Assembly (NCBI GenBank): GCA_026391355.1 | Contig: JAPLDH010000063.1 | Location: 1-64,000 of the forward strand | From: Bacteroidota bacterium | GTDB lineage: Bacteria > Bacteroidota > Bacteroidia > Bacteroidales > FEN-979 | Reading direction: 5' to 3' | DNA length: 64,000 nt | Shown here: in pieces, positions 33,411 through 42,577 of the stretch | Layout: each line of letters opens with the position of its first letter | Numbering within the stretch: position 1 is the stretch's first letter | Program-made: the position numbers and the translations under genes | The notes under the pieces: generated by a model | The model's database searches: none | Told to the model about the DNA's origin: nothing | The model's input: the letters and a program-made list of their open reading frames with translations, nothing else

Positions 33411-35123
33411 TTACTGGATTTTCACGAACTTCAATCGATCAATCCCTTTGCTGTTCAGGATCTCTGCTATATAAAACCCGTCCTGAAGAAAACTTATATC
33501 TAGAAATGTACGGGGCTTTGAATTGGAAGTCCCTTTAAATACTATTTTTCCCGTCATGTCGTAAATCACGATATCCAATTCAGAAGGTGTCCCGCTGGCA
33601 TTCTCAAGGGTGATCTTGTTGTCTGTAGGATTCGGATAAAGTCTGAATAATGATTTTATCCTCTTTTTATCCGGGATCCCGAGGTTCCCTCCTTCCGAGT
33701 ATCTTAAAATAGTTCCGTTATCTCCGACAACAAAGGTAGAATTGTTCCTCGTTGTAAAGACAGAGTAAAGATGGTTACTGCAGCCCGATTTCATTGATGT
33801 CCAGGTTTCTCCCGCGTCAGTAGAGCGGAAGACCATTCCCGCCCATCCAACAGCAAACCCGGTATCCGCATTCAGGAATTGGATACAATAGAGGTCGTTC
33901 GTTGAACCTGGGAATAAGGCCGACCATGAATTGCCACCATCGGATGTCTTAATAATTCTGGGGCTTGATAAATACCGGCTTGTAGCATAGCCGGTGCTGG
34001 CAGAGGTGAAGCATATTGAACTTAGCCAGCTTATATTTGCACCAATGGGTAGTTCAGACCAGTTATCTCCTCCATCAACGGTTTTGAGAATAATTCCTGA
34101 ATTACCCGATAGTCCTGCTGCATACCCCGTATGACCATCCGTAAAGCAGACCGAAGAAAGATAAGCTGTGGTCCCGGTATTCCCTAACGTCCATGTTAAA
34201 CCGGCATCGACCGACTTAAGGAAAATACCGCTTTCCCCGACAAGATAACCCGTATCAGGAAGTGGGAAATGGATAGAAGTCAAACCGGTCATTGTGCCTG
34301 AGCTGACCGTTTCCCAGTTTATCCCGGCATTGTTTGTTTTAATGATCGTACCGTAGTCTCCGACTGCAAATCCCTTTTGATCGTTAGTAAAGAAGATTGA
34401 ATTTAATGTATACACTGTACCAGAGGGTGTGATTTCCCAGTGCTTCCCTGAATTAGTTGTCTTAAACAACCCTGCAGACCCTGCGGTGTACCCGGTTGAA
34501 TCGTTTATAAATACAATTGAGTTAAGGATTTCAGAAGTAACCGTACTGTTTTCAGGAGTCCAGGTCTCACCGGCATCTGTTGTCTTGAGGATCACTCCTG
34601 CATCCCCAACTGTATAACCGGTTTTTACATCTGGAAAATAAACGCACAATAGTACTTTAGTCGTACCAGAGATACTGGTTGTCCAGTTCTGTCCGCCATC
34701 GGTTGATCTCAGGATAATGCCGCCGGTTCCAACCGCAATACCTGAATTTACATCTGTGAAAAAAACTGAGTAGAGAGAGTTTTGTATGCTCGGGCTATAT
34801 GTTGTCCAGGAATTTCCTTCACCACCATTGGTTGTTTTCCATATCGTTCCATTGTCGCCGACAGCATACCCGGTATCCGGAACAGGGAAGTATACTTCTG
34901 ATATATTGTAAGATGAGTTATTCATTGAATTGGTCCATGTTACACCGCCATTTTCTGTCCTTAGGAATGTTCCCGTTTAGCCTGTCACAAAGCCATGATT
35001 CTCGTCGGTGAAAAAGACATTCCCAAGACGGTTACCCTGTGGCAATGGATTTTGCCAGGTCCATTGAGCGCACGATATATTAGAAAGAATAAAGAAAACC
35101 GATAAGATAATCGCCTGTTTCAT
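33411..35123 (-). pseudogene. T9SS YCF48-repeat protein interrupted by a stop codon
   Basis: Reading from the ATG at 35123 gives a signal peptide (MKQAIILSVFFILSNISCAQ), then 'WTWQNPLPQGNRLGNVFFTD', close to the start of the intact paralogue at 51684. Codon 49 is TAA (34979-34977) inside the first YCF48/BNR-like repeat, where homologous repeats have an acidic or small residue. The frame then continues uninterrupted for 522 codons. These encode about ten repeats of the form 'GYAVGDNGTIWKTTNGG' and a C-terminal T9SS sorting domain. It is thus a recent nonsense pseudogene, a sequencing or assembly error, or a readthrough gene. The downstream ATG at 34925 would lack a signal peptide. Confidence 0.8.
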
Positions 35124-35171
35124 GATGGGTCAGAATAATTTAATGCGCAGAACATTACTAATTCTTCTTTT

Positions 35172-35549
35172 TTATATAGCACTTTTTTTTACGATTGCTT
35201 CGATCGATTCCTTGAGGGTTGGTATTTTGTTCCTCACTACATCCCAAACAATATAATAATCAACTCCAAAGTAATCATGGATTAGCCGATCCCTCATACC
35301 TGACATCTGCTTCCACTCAATTCCAGTATATTTTAATTTGAAATCAACAGGGATATTTTTTGTCGCTTCCCCAATGATTTCAAGGCTTCTGACAATTGCT
35401 CTTTTCTTTTCCTCATCGGTCATGAAATCGTCAAACGAAACATTATCAGGAACCGAATGGACAACAAATGTGCATTCGTCAAGGATATGTTGCAGGTAAT
35501 CAAGAGGAGAATGGGGCATATTCAACTTGTTGAAGAATTTTTGGACCAA
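35172..35549 (-). CDS. hepT: HepT-like ribonuclease toxin (DUF86)
   Basis: A 125-residue all-helical HEPN protein. The RNase motif R-x4-H-x-Y is complete in 'RDRLIHDYFGVDY' near residues 86-98, and 'RSLEIIGEATKNI' is the other conserved family stretch. It is the toxin of the HepT/MntA type VII toxin-antitoxin system, in which the nucleotidyltransferase adds AMP to the toxin's tyrosine to silence it. It lies downstream of, and overlaps by 50 bp, the mntA gene. The pair may serve plasmid or phage defence; nothing here shows it to be mobile. Confidence 0.9.
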   Translation of the reverse strand: MVQKFFNKLNMPHSPLDYLQHILDECTFVVHSVPDNVSFDDFMTDEEKKRAIVRSLEIIGEATKNIPVDFKLKYTGIEWKQMSGMRDRLIHDYFGVDYYIVWDVVRNKIPTLKESIEAIVKKSAI

Positions 35550-35814
35550 TATATGGACTCAGGGAATTTGTAGTCACGACTTCAACTTTCTTGCCCTGAA
35601 AAAGATCATCCAGGAGGAAACATAAATTGATAAAATTATCATAACTATTCTTGTCCTTTTTGAATTCAACAAGGATATCAACATCACTCAGCTCATTTTG
35701 TTGATCCGTCAGATAAGAGCCAAAAAGTCCAACCTTTTCAACGCCAAGTTGCCTGATGGGTATTTCATTCCGTACTAAACGCGATATGATGATATTCCGG
35801 TTAAGGTCTTCCAT
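35500..35814 (-). CDS. mntA: MntA-like nucleotidyltransferase antitoxin
   Basis: A 104-residue minimal nucleotidyltransferase. The active-site motif GS-x10-D-x-D is exact in 'GSYLTDQQNELSDVDILVEF' near residues 30-49, and a third acidic residue follows in 'KKVEVVTTN'. Such proteins AMPylate the HepT toxin. The open frame extends to 35835 with TTG, but a TATCTTTG promoter element covers that position, so the ATG at 35814 (MEDLNRNI) is the start. It is the first gene of a two-gene operon with hepT. Confidence 0.9.
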   Translation of the reverse strand: MEDLNRNIIISRLVRNEIPIRQLGVEKVGLFGSYLTDQQNELSDVDILVEFKKDKNSYDNFINLCFLLDDLFQGKKVEVVTTNSLSPYIGPKILQQVEYAPFSS

Positions 35815-35832
35815 ATAAGAAATTTTCAAATA

Positions 35833-35840
35833 CAAAGATA
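35833..35840 (-). promoter_or_regulatory. -7 element TATCTTTG for the mntA-hepT operon
   Basis: Exact TATCTTTG on the minus strand, 19 bp before the ATG at 35814. Confidence 0.6.
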
Positions 35841-35869
35841 AATAACTTTAGTGTTTTCAGGAAGTTCAT

Positions 35870-36010
35870 ACGAATTCAACTTATAATTCACCCTCATAAT
35901 TCATAATTGGGCTCGTAACTCAATATCGGTGTTCAATTACTAGTGTAATCACACAACGAGTTCTGAGTTCAGATCTGATTTCAAATATCGTTGATCGAAT
36001 GTTCGATTGC
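35870..36010. repeat. phrase tract after the FISUMP gene
   Basis: Near-repeats of ATAATTCA, then ACGAGTTCTGAGTTCAGATCTGA and ATCGTTGATCGAATGTTCGATTGC. The last phrase belongs to the module also seen at 33322, 42445 and 54023. It fills the gap between the mntA promoter and the 3' end of the large secreted gene. Confidence 0.5.
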
Positions 36011-39000
36011 TCAATTATCCTTCAAACACCTAACACTGAAAGCATTGCTCCTAAATGCCGGATAAAGGGAAACAGAGGGATCAGTATCATTCATCCCATG
36101 ACTCCAGGCTTTATTTATTCCATGAGAAGTTGAACTCCAGAAAAACGTCGCAAACCCGCTCCAGTCCCATGTTTTGTTCATATGCCGTGCACCGGAAAGG
36201 GTTGCGTTGAATCCAGAATAACCGGTATAGAGCAGCGGCCAGGCAGCAAAAGCATTGTTAATGTAAACAGCAAACATAGTGTTCCAGTCCGGTTCTGTCG
36301 GTACATGCCATCCGGGCGGGCAAAGTCCCTGTGTACTCAGAGTTTCGTCGTAGGCCATAATTTCATCCCATTGATAGTTTGCAGTTCCCAGTTGGCAGTT
36401 TGCAGTTATATCGTTCAAACAGTATTTTTCAGCGGTGCAGTTATCTCTTTGAGAAATTGAGCCAGGGATCATTGTTCCGAAGTTCAGGTTTGACGCTAAC
36501 CAGCATTGGGAGCCAATCTGGACTGTTGGATACACATTTCCATCACGAATATCTGTAAGAATATTCCCACACACAACTAATGACAACTGACTAATGACCA
36601 ATGACCTGCTTGCAGACCCCGAACAAAGCGCAACATTGGTATAGGAATAGGTGATTGTCTTGGTCCCGGCTCCCGCGATCGCAGGATAAAAGATGCCATT
36701 TGTGACGCCAGGTCCGGAATAGGTTCCGCCAAGTGGAATGCCGCCTTTTAATCTGAACGGTTGTGCATTGACGGTGGTAATGGAATCGTTACAACGAGTA
36801 AAGGTTACGAGGGGTGATATAAACACATTCATCGTGATTATGTTTGATGTTGCCGGGTTTCCTGTTGCACAGATTGAATTTGACGTCAGAAAGCATGAAA
36901 CCAGGTCGCCGTTAGCAGGTGTATACGACATCGTAGGGGCGTATTGCGATACGCCCACACCATCCACCACCCATTGGTATGTTGGATTAGAACCACCATT
37001 TGTTGGAGTTGCTGAATACGTAACAGGAATCCCCGAACAAACAGGATTTACCGATGCGGAGATCGAAACGGATACCGGCAGGTTAGGATTGACCGTCATG
37101 GTGATCGTGTTCGATGTTGCCGGGTTCCCACTCGCGCATATTATGCTCGAATTTAGAATGCAGGAAAGCTGAATACTGAATGCAGGAATGAATGTATAAG
37201 TATTCGAATTTGTCCCGACATCGACTCCATCAACCTTCCATTGATAAACGGGTGATGATCCTGCGTTAATTGCCGTCGCAGTGGCAGTAACCTGACTTCC
37301 TGAACACACATTATTTGAAGGTACTGAAATTGCTATGCTTACCGGAAGGTTCGGATTGACGGTCATAGTGATGGTATTGGAGGTGGCCGGGTTCCCGCTT
37401 GCACAGGCAAGATTGGAGGTGAGGGCGCAGGAAACAACATCACCGTTTACCGGCATATATCCGAATGTAAAACTATTGGTTCCGGCGTTAATTCCGTTCA
37501 CCTTCCAATGGTAGGTTGGTGAGGTTCCACCGTTGGTGGGAGTGGCAGTGAAGGTCACCGAGGTACCGCTGCAGACTGCCGTTACAGGTGTGCTGATGAC
37601 TATACTTACCGGATTTACCGTATTCTCGGTCATCGTGATCGTGTTCGATGTGGCAGGATTACCCGATGGACATTCAATGCTTGAATTCAGAATGCAGGAA
37701 ACAAGGTCGCCATTATTCGGAGAAAATGAATAGATCGGATTATTCGTACCAACACCGATCCCATTCACCTTCCATTGATAAGATGGTGTTGACCCCCCGT
37801 TTGCAGGTGTAGCAGTGAAAGTAACCATTGACCCCTGACAAAATGGGTTATCTGGTGTATTTATCGAAACACTGACCGTCAGCAGGGGATTTACTACCAT
37901 TGAAATGGCATTCGATGTAGCGGGATTGTTTGAAATGCAAACCGTATTTGAAGAGGTGAGAATACAGGTTATAATATCACCATTAGTGGGGATGTAAGAC
38001 ATTGTAGGGGCGTTTGGCCAAATGCCACCGCCATTCACCAACCATTGGTAGGCAGGAGATGCGCCACCGTTAACAGGAGAGGCTGTAAAAGTTACGGAAC
38101 TTCCCGCACAAACAGGGTTTTCTGATGCCGAAATAGTAACTGAAGGGGCCGAAGGTGGATTGACGGTCAGCACGTAATCCTGAACTGAGCCTGTGCATTG
38201 GGAAATTGTAGGTGTGATATGATAGGTGACCATTCCCGGATTGTTGTCGCTTAACGAAAGCAGATCCGTGATCTGGGTGGCATTGTCTTGTCCCGGGGGA
38301 CAAACTGTAATATTGGCAGTGCATCCCGGGGCTGGACTTGTCCAACTGAAAGTAGCGCCGGGAGGTGTCGAGGTGAGCAGGATATTTGTGCTATTTCCGG
38401 TGCATATGTTTCCGGAATAAGGAAGATTCAGGATAGGGATACCGCTAATGGTTAGCGAAAGCGATGATGTCGGGCCGTTACCGGGACAGTTGGCATTTGT
38501 GCCGTAAACGGTAAGATCCCCTGAGGTAGCATTGGAAGCAATATCAATTGTTATGAAATTATCCGAAGGAAATGCCTGGTGAATAGTAACTCCTGTACCG
38601 GTGTAGCCCCAATGGTAAATGTCAGTATTCACATCGGGTGTCACTGCGTAGTAGACTCCTGTTAATGTACTGCAGATATGCTGGGGCAACGATGAATTGA
38701 ATACCAATGCCTGGGGGAGGCGTTTTTCGACGATGGTTACCGGATCCGTACTATCAGAAACAGAGTACCACCAGGTGTTTATCGTGTTTGCGTTGCCAAA
38801 ATTTAAAGATATGGGATGGCAGCCCGGCGGATTGAGACAACCTGTCAGGTTTGTAGTTCCCCCGGTAATATTGCTGTCGTCCCAGTAAATACGAGGGGCG
38901 TTCCCGGCAGGACTTACCAACCCAATGGTAAAACCATTAAGATTTTCTTCGATATCAAACATGGGCAGATTGGTCAGTCCATAAATGTATTTTATGGCGT

Positions 39001-40072
39001 ACGTGACCAGGATATTATTGGGAACCATAACACCCGAACCATCCAGTCCATTCCAGGTCAGGAGGTTCTCACCTGCCACACCATTCATAATTAAAATACG
39101 GGTAGTAAAAGGGCTGGGGAAGTGAAGATCTATTTCCAAAGTTCCTGCTTTATTTACATGAACATGAAATATTATATTTCCGCTGGTGCAGTTTGTTTCA
39201 CCCCAGGGATCAGGCGGAACGATCTGCCCTAATATTTTCGCAGGTTGAAAAATAGTAGTATCCGGCGGATTAAGAAATACCGGATACTGCGGCAAGTATG
39301 CCAACTGGTGAACAGATTTTCTGTCGGAAGCAAAATTGCTTGTATTGGCGCATCCCCATTGATTGCAGAACACGTTCCAGATACCTCCGTCCAGGTTGGT
39401 AACTGCGACTGAGGTAGCGATACTATCCGACGAATAAGGATAAACAGTTCCTGCATAATTCAGGGTTTCTTCATATTGCCATGCTTTTGAATAAAGTCGT
39501 CCGGGTTTCACCTGAAGCGCCACAGAGTCGTAAACCGTGAGATCAAATATATTCATCCTGAATCCTCTGGGAGTGGGAGCACCGGAAATATTATCTATCA
39601 CCTGGAATTCCATATAGTATGTCCCTGCGGCAGGCGGGTGCCAGTCAATGGCATTGTATCCACTGGCACCATAGATCTGGGCAGGACCAATGCGTGCCTG
39701 TGATACAAAATAAATGTAGCCCGGTATTGCGGTAATCGGAACAGGGGTTTCAGGATAAACGACAGTTCCGGAGAGATCCTTTATCCTGAATACACAAGTA
39801 TTTCCACTGGGAATGTCGGATTGTTCCAAATTGAAACCAAAGTAAGCAATCTCATCCGTATTTTTTGTTACAAAACAGAGCCTGCTGGTCTCATCGCATC
39901 CGTAGGCTGCAAAATTTGTGTATTCACAATGTGTAACAAAATCGGTACATATAAATAAGTATGACATATATGTGCCAACCCATATCTCTTTTGACCCTTC
40001 TGCATGAGAATCCTGCAAACGGAAGAGGGTTCCTGTACATAGAAGGAATATCAGGATATATCGCTTTTTCAT
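36011..40072 (-). CDS. giant secreted protein with tandem Ig-like repeats and FISUMP domain
   Basis: A 1353-residue exported protein. Residues 1-25 are a signal peptide. Residues about 25-600 hold a unique N-terminal region with PKD/gliding-motility-like features. Five tandem Ig-like repeats of about 85 residues follow (about 660-1090), each with 'VCSG..VTFTATP.NGG', 'YQWKVNG' and 'SGNPATSNTITM'. The C-terminal ~180 residues are a FISUMP domain ('VQIGSQCWLASNLNFG', 'CPPGWHVPTEPDWNTMF'), which in this phylum ends many surface proteins. No T9SS tail follows the FISUMP domain. It is probably a surface adhesin or structural protein. Repeats 3 and 4 are the most alike, suggesting recent duplication. 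Confidence 0.85.
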   Translation of the reverse strand: MKKRYILIFLLCTGTLFRLQDSHAEGSKEIWVGTYMSYLFICTDFVTHCEYTNFAAYGCDETSRLCFVTKNTDEIAYFGFNLEQSDIPSGNTCVFRIKDLSGTVVYPETPVPITAIPGYIYFVSQARIGPAQIYGASGYNAIDWHPPAAGTYYMEFQVIDNISGAPTPRGFRMNIFDLTVYDSVALQVKPGRLYSKAWQYEETLNYAGTVYPYSSDSIATSVAVTNLDGGIWNVFCNQWGCANTSNFASDRKSVHQLAYLPQYPVFLNPPDTTIFQPAKILGQIVPPDPWGETNCTSGNIIFHVHVNKAGTLEIDLHFPSPFTTRILIMNGVAGENLLTWNGLDGSGVMVPNNILVTYAIKYIYGLTNLPMFDIEENLNGFTIGLVSPAGNAPRIYWDDSNITGGTTNLTGCLNPPGCHPISLNFGNANTINTWWYSVSDSTDPVTIVEKRLPQALVFNSSLPQHICSTLTGVYYAVTPDVNTDIYHWGYTGTGVTIHQAFPSDNFITIDIASNATSGDLTVYGTNANCPGNGPTSSLSLTISGIPILNLPYSGNICTGNSTNILLTSTPPGATFSWTSPAPGCTANITVCPPGQDNATQITDLLSLSDNNPGMVTYHITPTISQCTGSVQDYVLTVNPPSAPSVTISASENPVCAGSSVTFTASPVNGGASPAYQWLVNGGGIWPNAPTMSYIPTNGDIITCILTSSNTVCISNNPATSNAISMVVNPLLTVSVSINTPDNPFCQGSMVTFTATPANGGSTPSYQWKVNGIGVGTNNPIYSFSPNNGDLVSCILNSSIECPSGNPATSNTITMTENTVNPVSIVISTPVTAVCSGTSVTFTATPTNGGTSPTYHWKVNGINAGTNSFTFGYMPVNGDVVSCALTSNLACASGNPATSNTITMTVNPNLPVSIAISVPSNNVCSGSQVTATATAINAGSSPVYQWKVDGVDVGTNSNTYTFIPAFSIQLSCILNSSIICASGNPATSNTITMTVNPNLPVSVSISASVNPVCSGIPVTYSATPTNGGSNPTYQWVVDGVGVSQYAPTMSYTPANGDLVSCFLTSNSICATGNPATSNIITMNVFISPLVTFTRCNDSITTVNAQPFRLKGGIPLGGTYSGPGVTNGIFYPAIAGAGTKTITYSYTNVALCSGSASRSLVISQLSLVVCGNILTDIRDGNVYPTVQIGSQCWLASNLNFGTMIPGSISQRDNCTAEKYCLNDITANCQLGTANYQWDEIMAYDETLSTQGLCPPGWHVPTEPDWNTMFAVYINNAFAAWPLLYTGYSGFNATLSGARHMNKTWDWSGFATFFWSSTSHGINKAWSHGMNDTDPSVSLYPAFRSNAFSVRCLKDN
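36937..36956. repeat. palindrome GGGCGTAT-TGCG-ATACGCCC inside an Ig repeat
   Basis: A perfect 8-bp stem with 4-base loop inside the coding sequence of Ig repeat 5, translated as part of 'GVSQYAPTM'. A second, imperfect palindrome (38009-38026) sits at the homologous place in repeat 1. GGGCGTATTGCAATACGCCC-like palindromes are known to me as dispersed intergenic elements. Confidence 0.7.
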
Positions 40073-40303
40073 AAAAAGTCATAGGTAAGCAACAGATCAC
40101 AATTAACCAAAATACTCATTTCCACCCGATTTCCATTAATAGCAAACATCTAACAATGAATTAAAATTTCTTTATGCAGTTCAGATCAGGTATCCGGATT
40201 CAATTGTCGAATTGTCGAGGGATCAAATAGATAATGCTTTGAATCTTGCCGGGGAACTTTTTGATTTGATTTGTTCGAAAATTAATGCTGAATAGCCTGT
40301 GCC
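40073..40303. other. gene-free interval
   Basis: The 231 bp between the FISUMP gene start and the 3' end of the DUF4143 ATPase gene contain a GATTCAATTGTCGAATTGTCGA phrase near 40197-40218. No convincing gene or promoter is seen. Confidence 0.4.
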
Positions 40304-41467
40304 TCATTTGAAAATAATTTCTGAACATTCATTCCAATTCACTACCATGCCATTTGAACGGTTTTGCCTGGCATTACCGCCGTATACCAGGAAGAGATTC
40401 TCTGGTGAAGTTCCGGAGAGTTTGCTCCAGTAATCCAGTCCTTTGAAAAATTCGGCGTTTACTACCCGGCTTGACTTAATTTCAATTGCTTTCTGGCAGA
40501 CACCCTCATCGATGATTAAATCCACCTCGTTTCCAATGTTGTCGCGCCAGAAGTAGAAATCCGGACGGAATCCTTCATTAAACCGGTTCTTCATTAATTC
40601 TGCAATAATGAGGTTCTCAAATAGCATCCCTTTTGCAAAATGAAGATGGATCTGTTCTTTCGTTTTCAGACCCAGTAAGACAGATGCCAGGCCGGTGTCG
40701 TAAAAATAGAGTTTAGGCGTTTTAACAAGTCGTTTGTTGAAATTCTGATGATAAGGGTACAAACGGAATACAATATAACTCGCCTCCAGCGCCGATAACC
40801 AATTCTGTGCTGTATGATAGGAAATACCAAGGGCATTTCCGAAAGAAGAAAAATTGATCAACTGGCCAATATGCCCTGCACAAAGCTTAAGAAATTGCTG
40901 AAAGCGATGCAAGTCAATGATATTGGAGATCTGGCGAACATCCCGTTCAAGGTAGGTCTGGATATAATCTGACAACCATTTAACGGGATCCCGTTCTTCA
41001 TCATAAATCCTTGGATAAAAGCCGGTCAGGAAATAATCTTCATAATCTTTTTTCGCATATGATGTTTGCCGAAGTTCACTCACTGAAAAAGGCAGCAGGG
41101 AAAAAAGGGATACCCTGCCGGAAAGGCTTTGCGATATCTTATGATGAAGTAACAGGTTTTGCGACCCTGTAAGGATGAAACGCATCTCCTTATTTTCATC
41201 GGTAAGAAGCTGGATATAGGAAAACAGATTCGATACATGCTGCACCTCATCAAGGATGACCTGGTTTCCATATGTTTTCAGAAAAGATAGCGGGTCAGAA
41301 GTTGCAAATTCCCGAAGGCTCAGATCCTCCAGGTTGATATAATGAAATTCAGGGAAAGCGGCTCTGACAAGCGTCGTTTTTCCCGATTGCCGTGGACCGG
41401 TAACAGAGATCACTGCACTTTTTTGTGAAGCCTTTCTTAAAACTTTATTTAGAACCCGTTCAATCAT
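40304..41467 (-). CDS. AAA+ ATPase with DUF4143 domain
   Basis: A 387-residue ATPase of the large bacterial/archaeal AAA_14-DUF4143 family. Walker A is 'GPRQSGKTTLVR' near residues 24-35, Walker B 'QVILDEVQHV' near 68-77, and sensor 1 is in 'FILTGSQNLLL'. The C-terminal half contains the DUF4143 segment ending 'FYFWRDNIGNEVDLIIDEG', whose E-V-D and later 'AIEIKSSR' resemble a PD-(D/E)XK nuclease-like fold. The family is common, often strain-variable, and its role is not settled (defence or toxin functions have been proposed). It stands alone here on the minus strand. Confidence 0.9.
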   Translation of the reverse strand: MIERVLNKVLRKASQKSAVISVTGPRQSGKTTLVRAAFPEFHYINLEDLSLREFATSDPLSFLKTYGNQVILDEVQHVSNLFSYIQLLTDENKEMRFILTGSQNLLLHHKISQSLSGRVSLFSLLPFSVSELRQTSYAKKDYEDYFLTGFYPRIYDEERDPVKWLSDYIQTYLERDVRQISNIIDLHRFQQFLKLCAGHIGQLINFSSFGNALGISYHTAQNWLSALEASYIVFRLYPYHQNFNKRLVKTPKLYFYDTGLASVLLGLKTKEQIHLHFAKGMLFENLIIAELMKNRFNEGFRPDFYFWRDNIGNEVDLIIDEGVCQKAIEIKSSRVVNAEFFKGLDYWSKLSGTSPENLFLVYGGNARQNRSNGMVVNWNECSEIIFK

Positions 41468-41528
41468 TTAACAAAGGTAATAAATACAATTTAGAAATCA
41501 GACTTCTAATTTGTAAAATATTCTTTAC

Positions 41529-42374
41529 CTATATCTCTCTGACTGCCATGGCTTCCCTCATCCTATATCCCTTCTCCGTCTGCATGATGGTGCAACATTC
41601 GTGATAAAGATCATGCTCGAAAAACAGAAGATAATTATTTTCAACCGCTTCCTTCAGGAATTTTTCTTTCTCCTGCAAAGTGATCAGCGGGCGGGTATCA
41701 TAACTCATCACATAAGGCAGTGGGATATGCGCTGCAGACACCAATAAATCAGCCATGAATACTACTGTCCGGTTTTTAAAGGTGATGAAAGGAATGACCT
41801 GCCCGTCGGTGTGACCATTGAACAGGCGGATACTTATTCCCGGTAATAATTCGCCATCACTATCAATCAGGTGCAGTTTACCTTTTTCCTTGATCGGAAG
41901 AATGTTTTCGGGAAGAAATGAGGCTTTCTCACGGTTATTGGGATTGGTAGCCCATTCCCATTGCCGTAGACCAATATGATAGGTGGCATTCTTAAAAGTA
42001 GGAACATACCCGGTTCTGTCTTCATTCCATCTTACTGCATCCCCGCAATGATCAAAATGCAGGTGTGTGAGGATGACATCCGTTATATCGTCTGTTGTAA
42101 AACCATTGGCCGCAAGGGATTTATCAAGACTATCATCACCGTTCAGGTAATAATTGGCAAAGAATTTTTCACTCTGTTTCCTGCCAATCCCGGTGTCAAT
42201 CAGTATCTTCCGGTCGCCATCCACCACCAGAAGGCAGCGCATCGACCAGTTACACAGGTTATTCTCATCTGCAGGATAGATCTTGTTCCAGATCACCTTT
42301 GGCACTACCCCGAACATAGCGCCTCCGTCGAGTTTCAGGTTGCCGGTTAGAATTGGATACAGGGTCATGGTCAT
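41529..42374 (-). CDS. MBL-fold metallo-hydrolase
   Basis: A 281-residue metallo-beta-lactamase-fold hydrolase. The zinc motif is 'ILTHLHFDHCGD' near residues 99-110, with downstream ligands in 'GHTDGQ' and 'FFEHDLYHECC'. The overall pattern matches the N-acyl homoserine lactonase/quorum-quenching-like branch, but the substrate cannot be read from sequence. The first codons (MTMTLYP) lie in the ATGACC heptad tract, so the start could be 42374 or 42368. It lies downstream of butyrate kinase on the same strand but is separated by about 200 bp of repeats. Confidence 0.88.
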   Translation of the reverse strand: MTMTLYPILTGNLKLDGGAMFGVVPKVIWNKIYPADENNLCNWSMRCLLVVDGDRKILIDTGIGRKQSEKFFANYYLNGDDSLDKSLAANGFTTDDITDVILTHLHFDHCGDAVRWNEDRTGYVPTFKNATYHIGLRQWEWATNPNNREKASFLPENILPIKEKGKLHLIDSDGELLPGISIRLFNGHTDGQVIPFITFKNRTVVFMADLLVSAAHIPLPYVMSYDTRPLITLQEKEKFLKEAVENNYLLFFEHDLYHECCTIMQTEKGYRMREAMAVREI

Positions 42375-42574
42375 TGGGTATTGGTCTTTAGGTCATTAAG
42401 GTCATTAGGGTCATTAGGGAAAATTCCTTCAACATTCATAAATCGTTGTTCGATTATTCGAGTATTCTTATTGGTCATTAGGTCATTAGGAGAATAATTC
42501 AAAGTCAAATATCAAAAGTCAAATATCAAAATCCCTATTGCCTTATTCCCTTAATGACTTAATGACCAAATGAC
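42366..42574 (-). repeat. two-armed intergenic heptad cassette
   Basis: On the coding (minus) strand, after the butyrate kinase stop: GTCATTTGGTCATTAAGTC, then AAGGCAATAGGG, then TTTGATATTTGACTTTTGAT, then CTAATGACCTAATGACC. An ATCGAACAACGAT phrase follows, and finally CCTAATGACCTTAATGACC into the MBL start. It shows the same outward-inward arm polarity as 10443-10666. Confidence 0.8.
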
Positions 42575-42577
42575 TTA

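Noticed and set aside
36738-37172. A 144-residue plus-strand frame opposite the Ig repeats
   Set aside because: Its apparent regularity mirrors the tandem Ig repeats of the real gene on the other strand.
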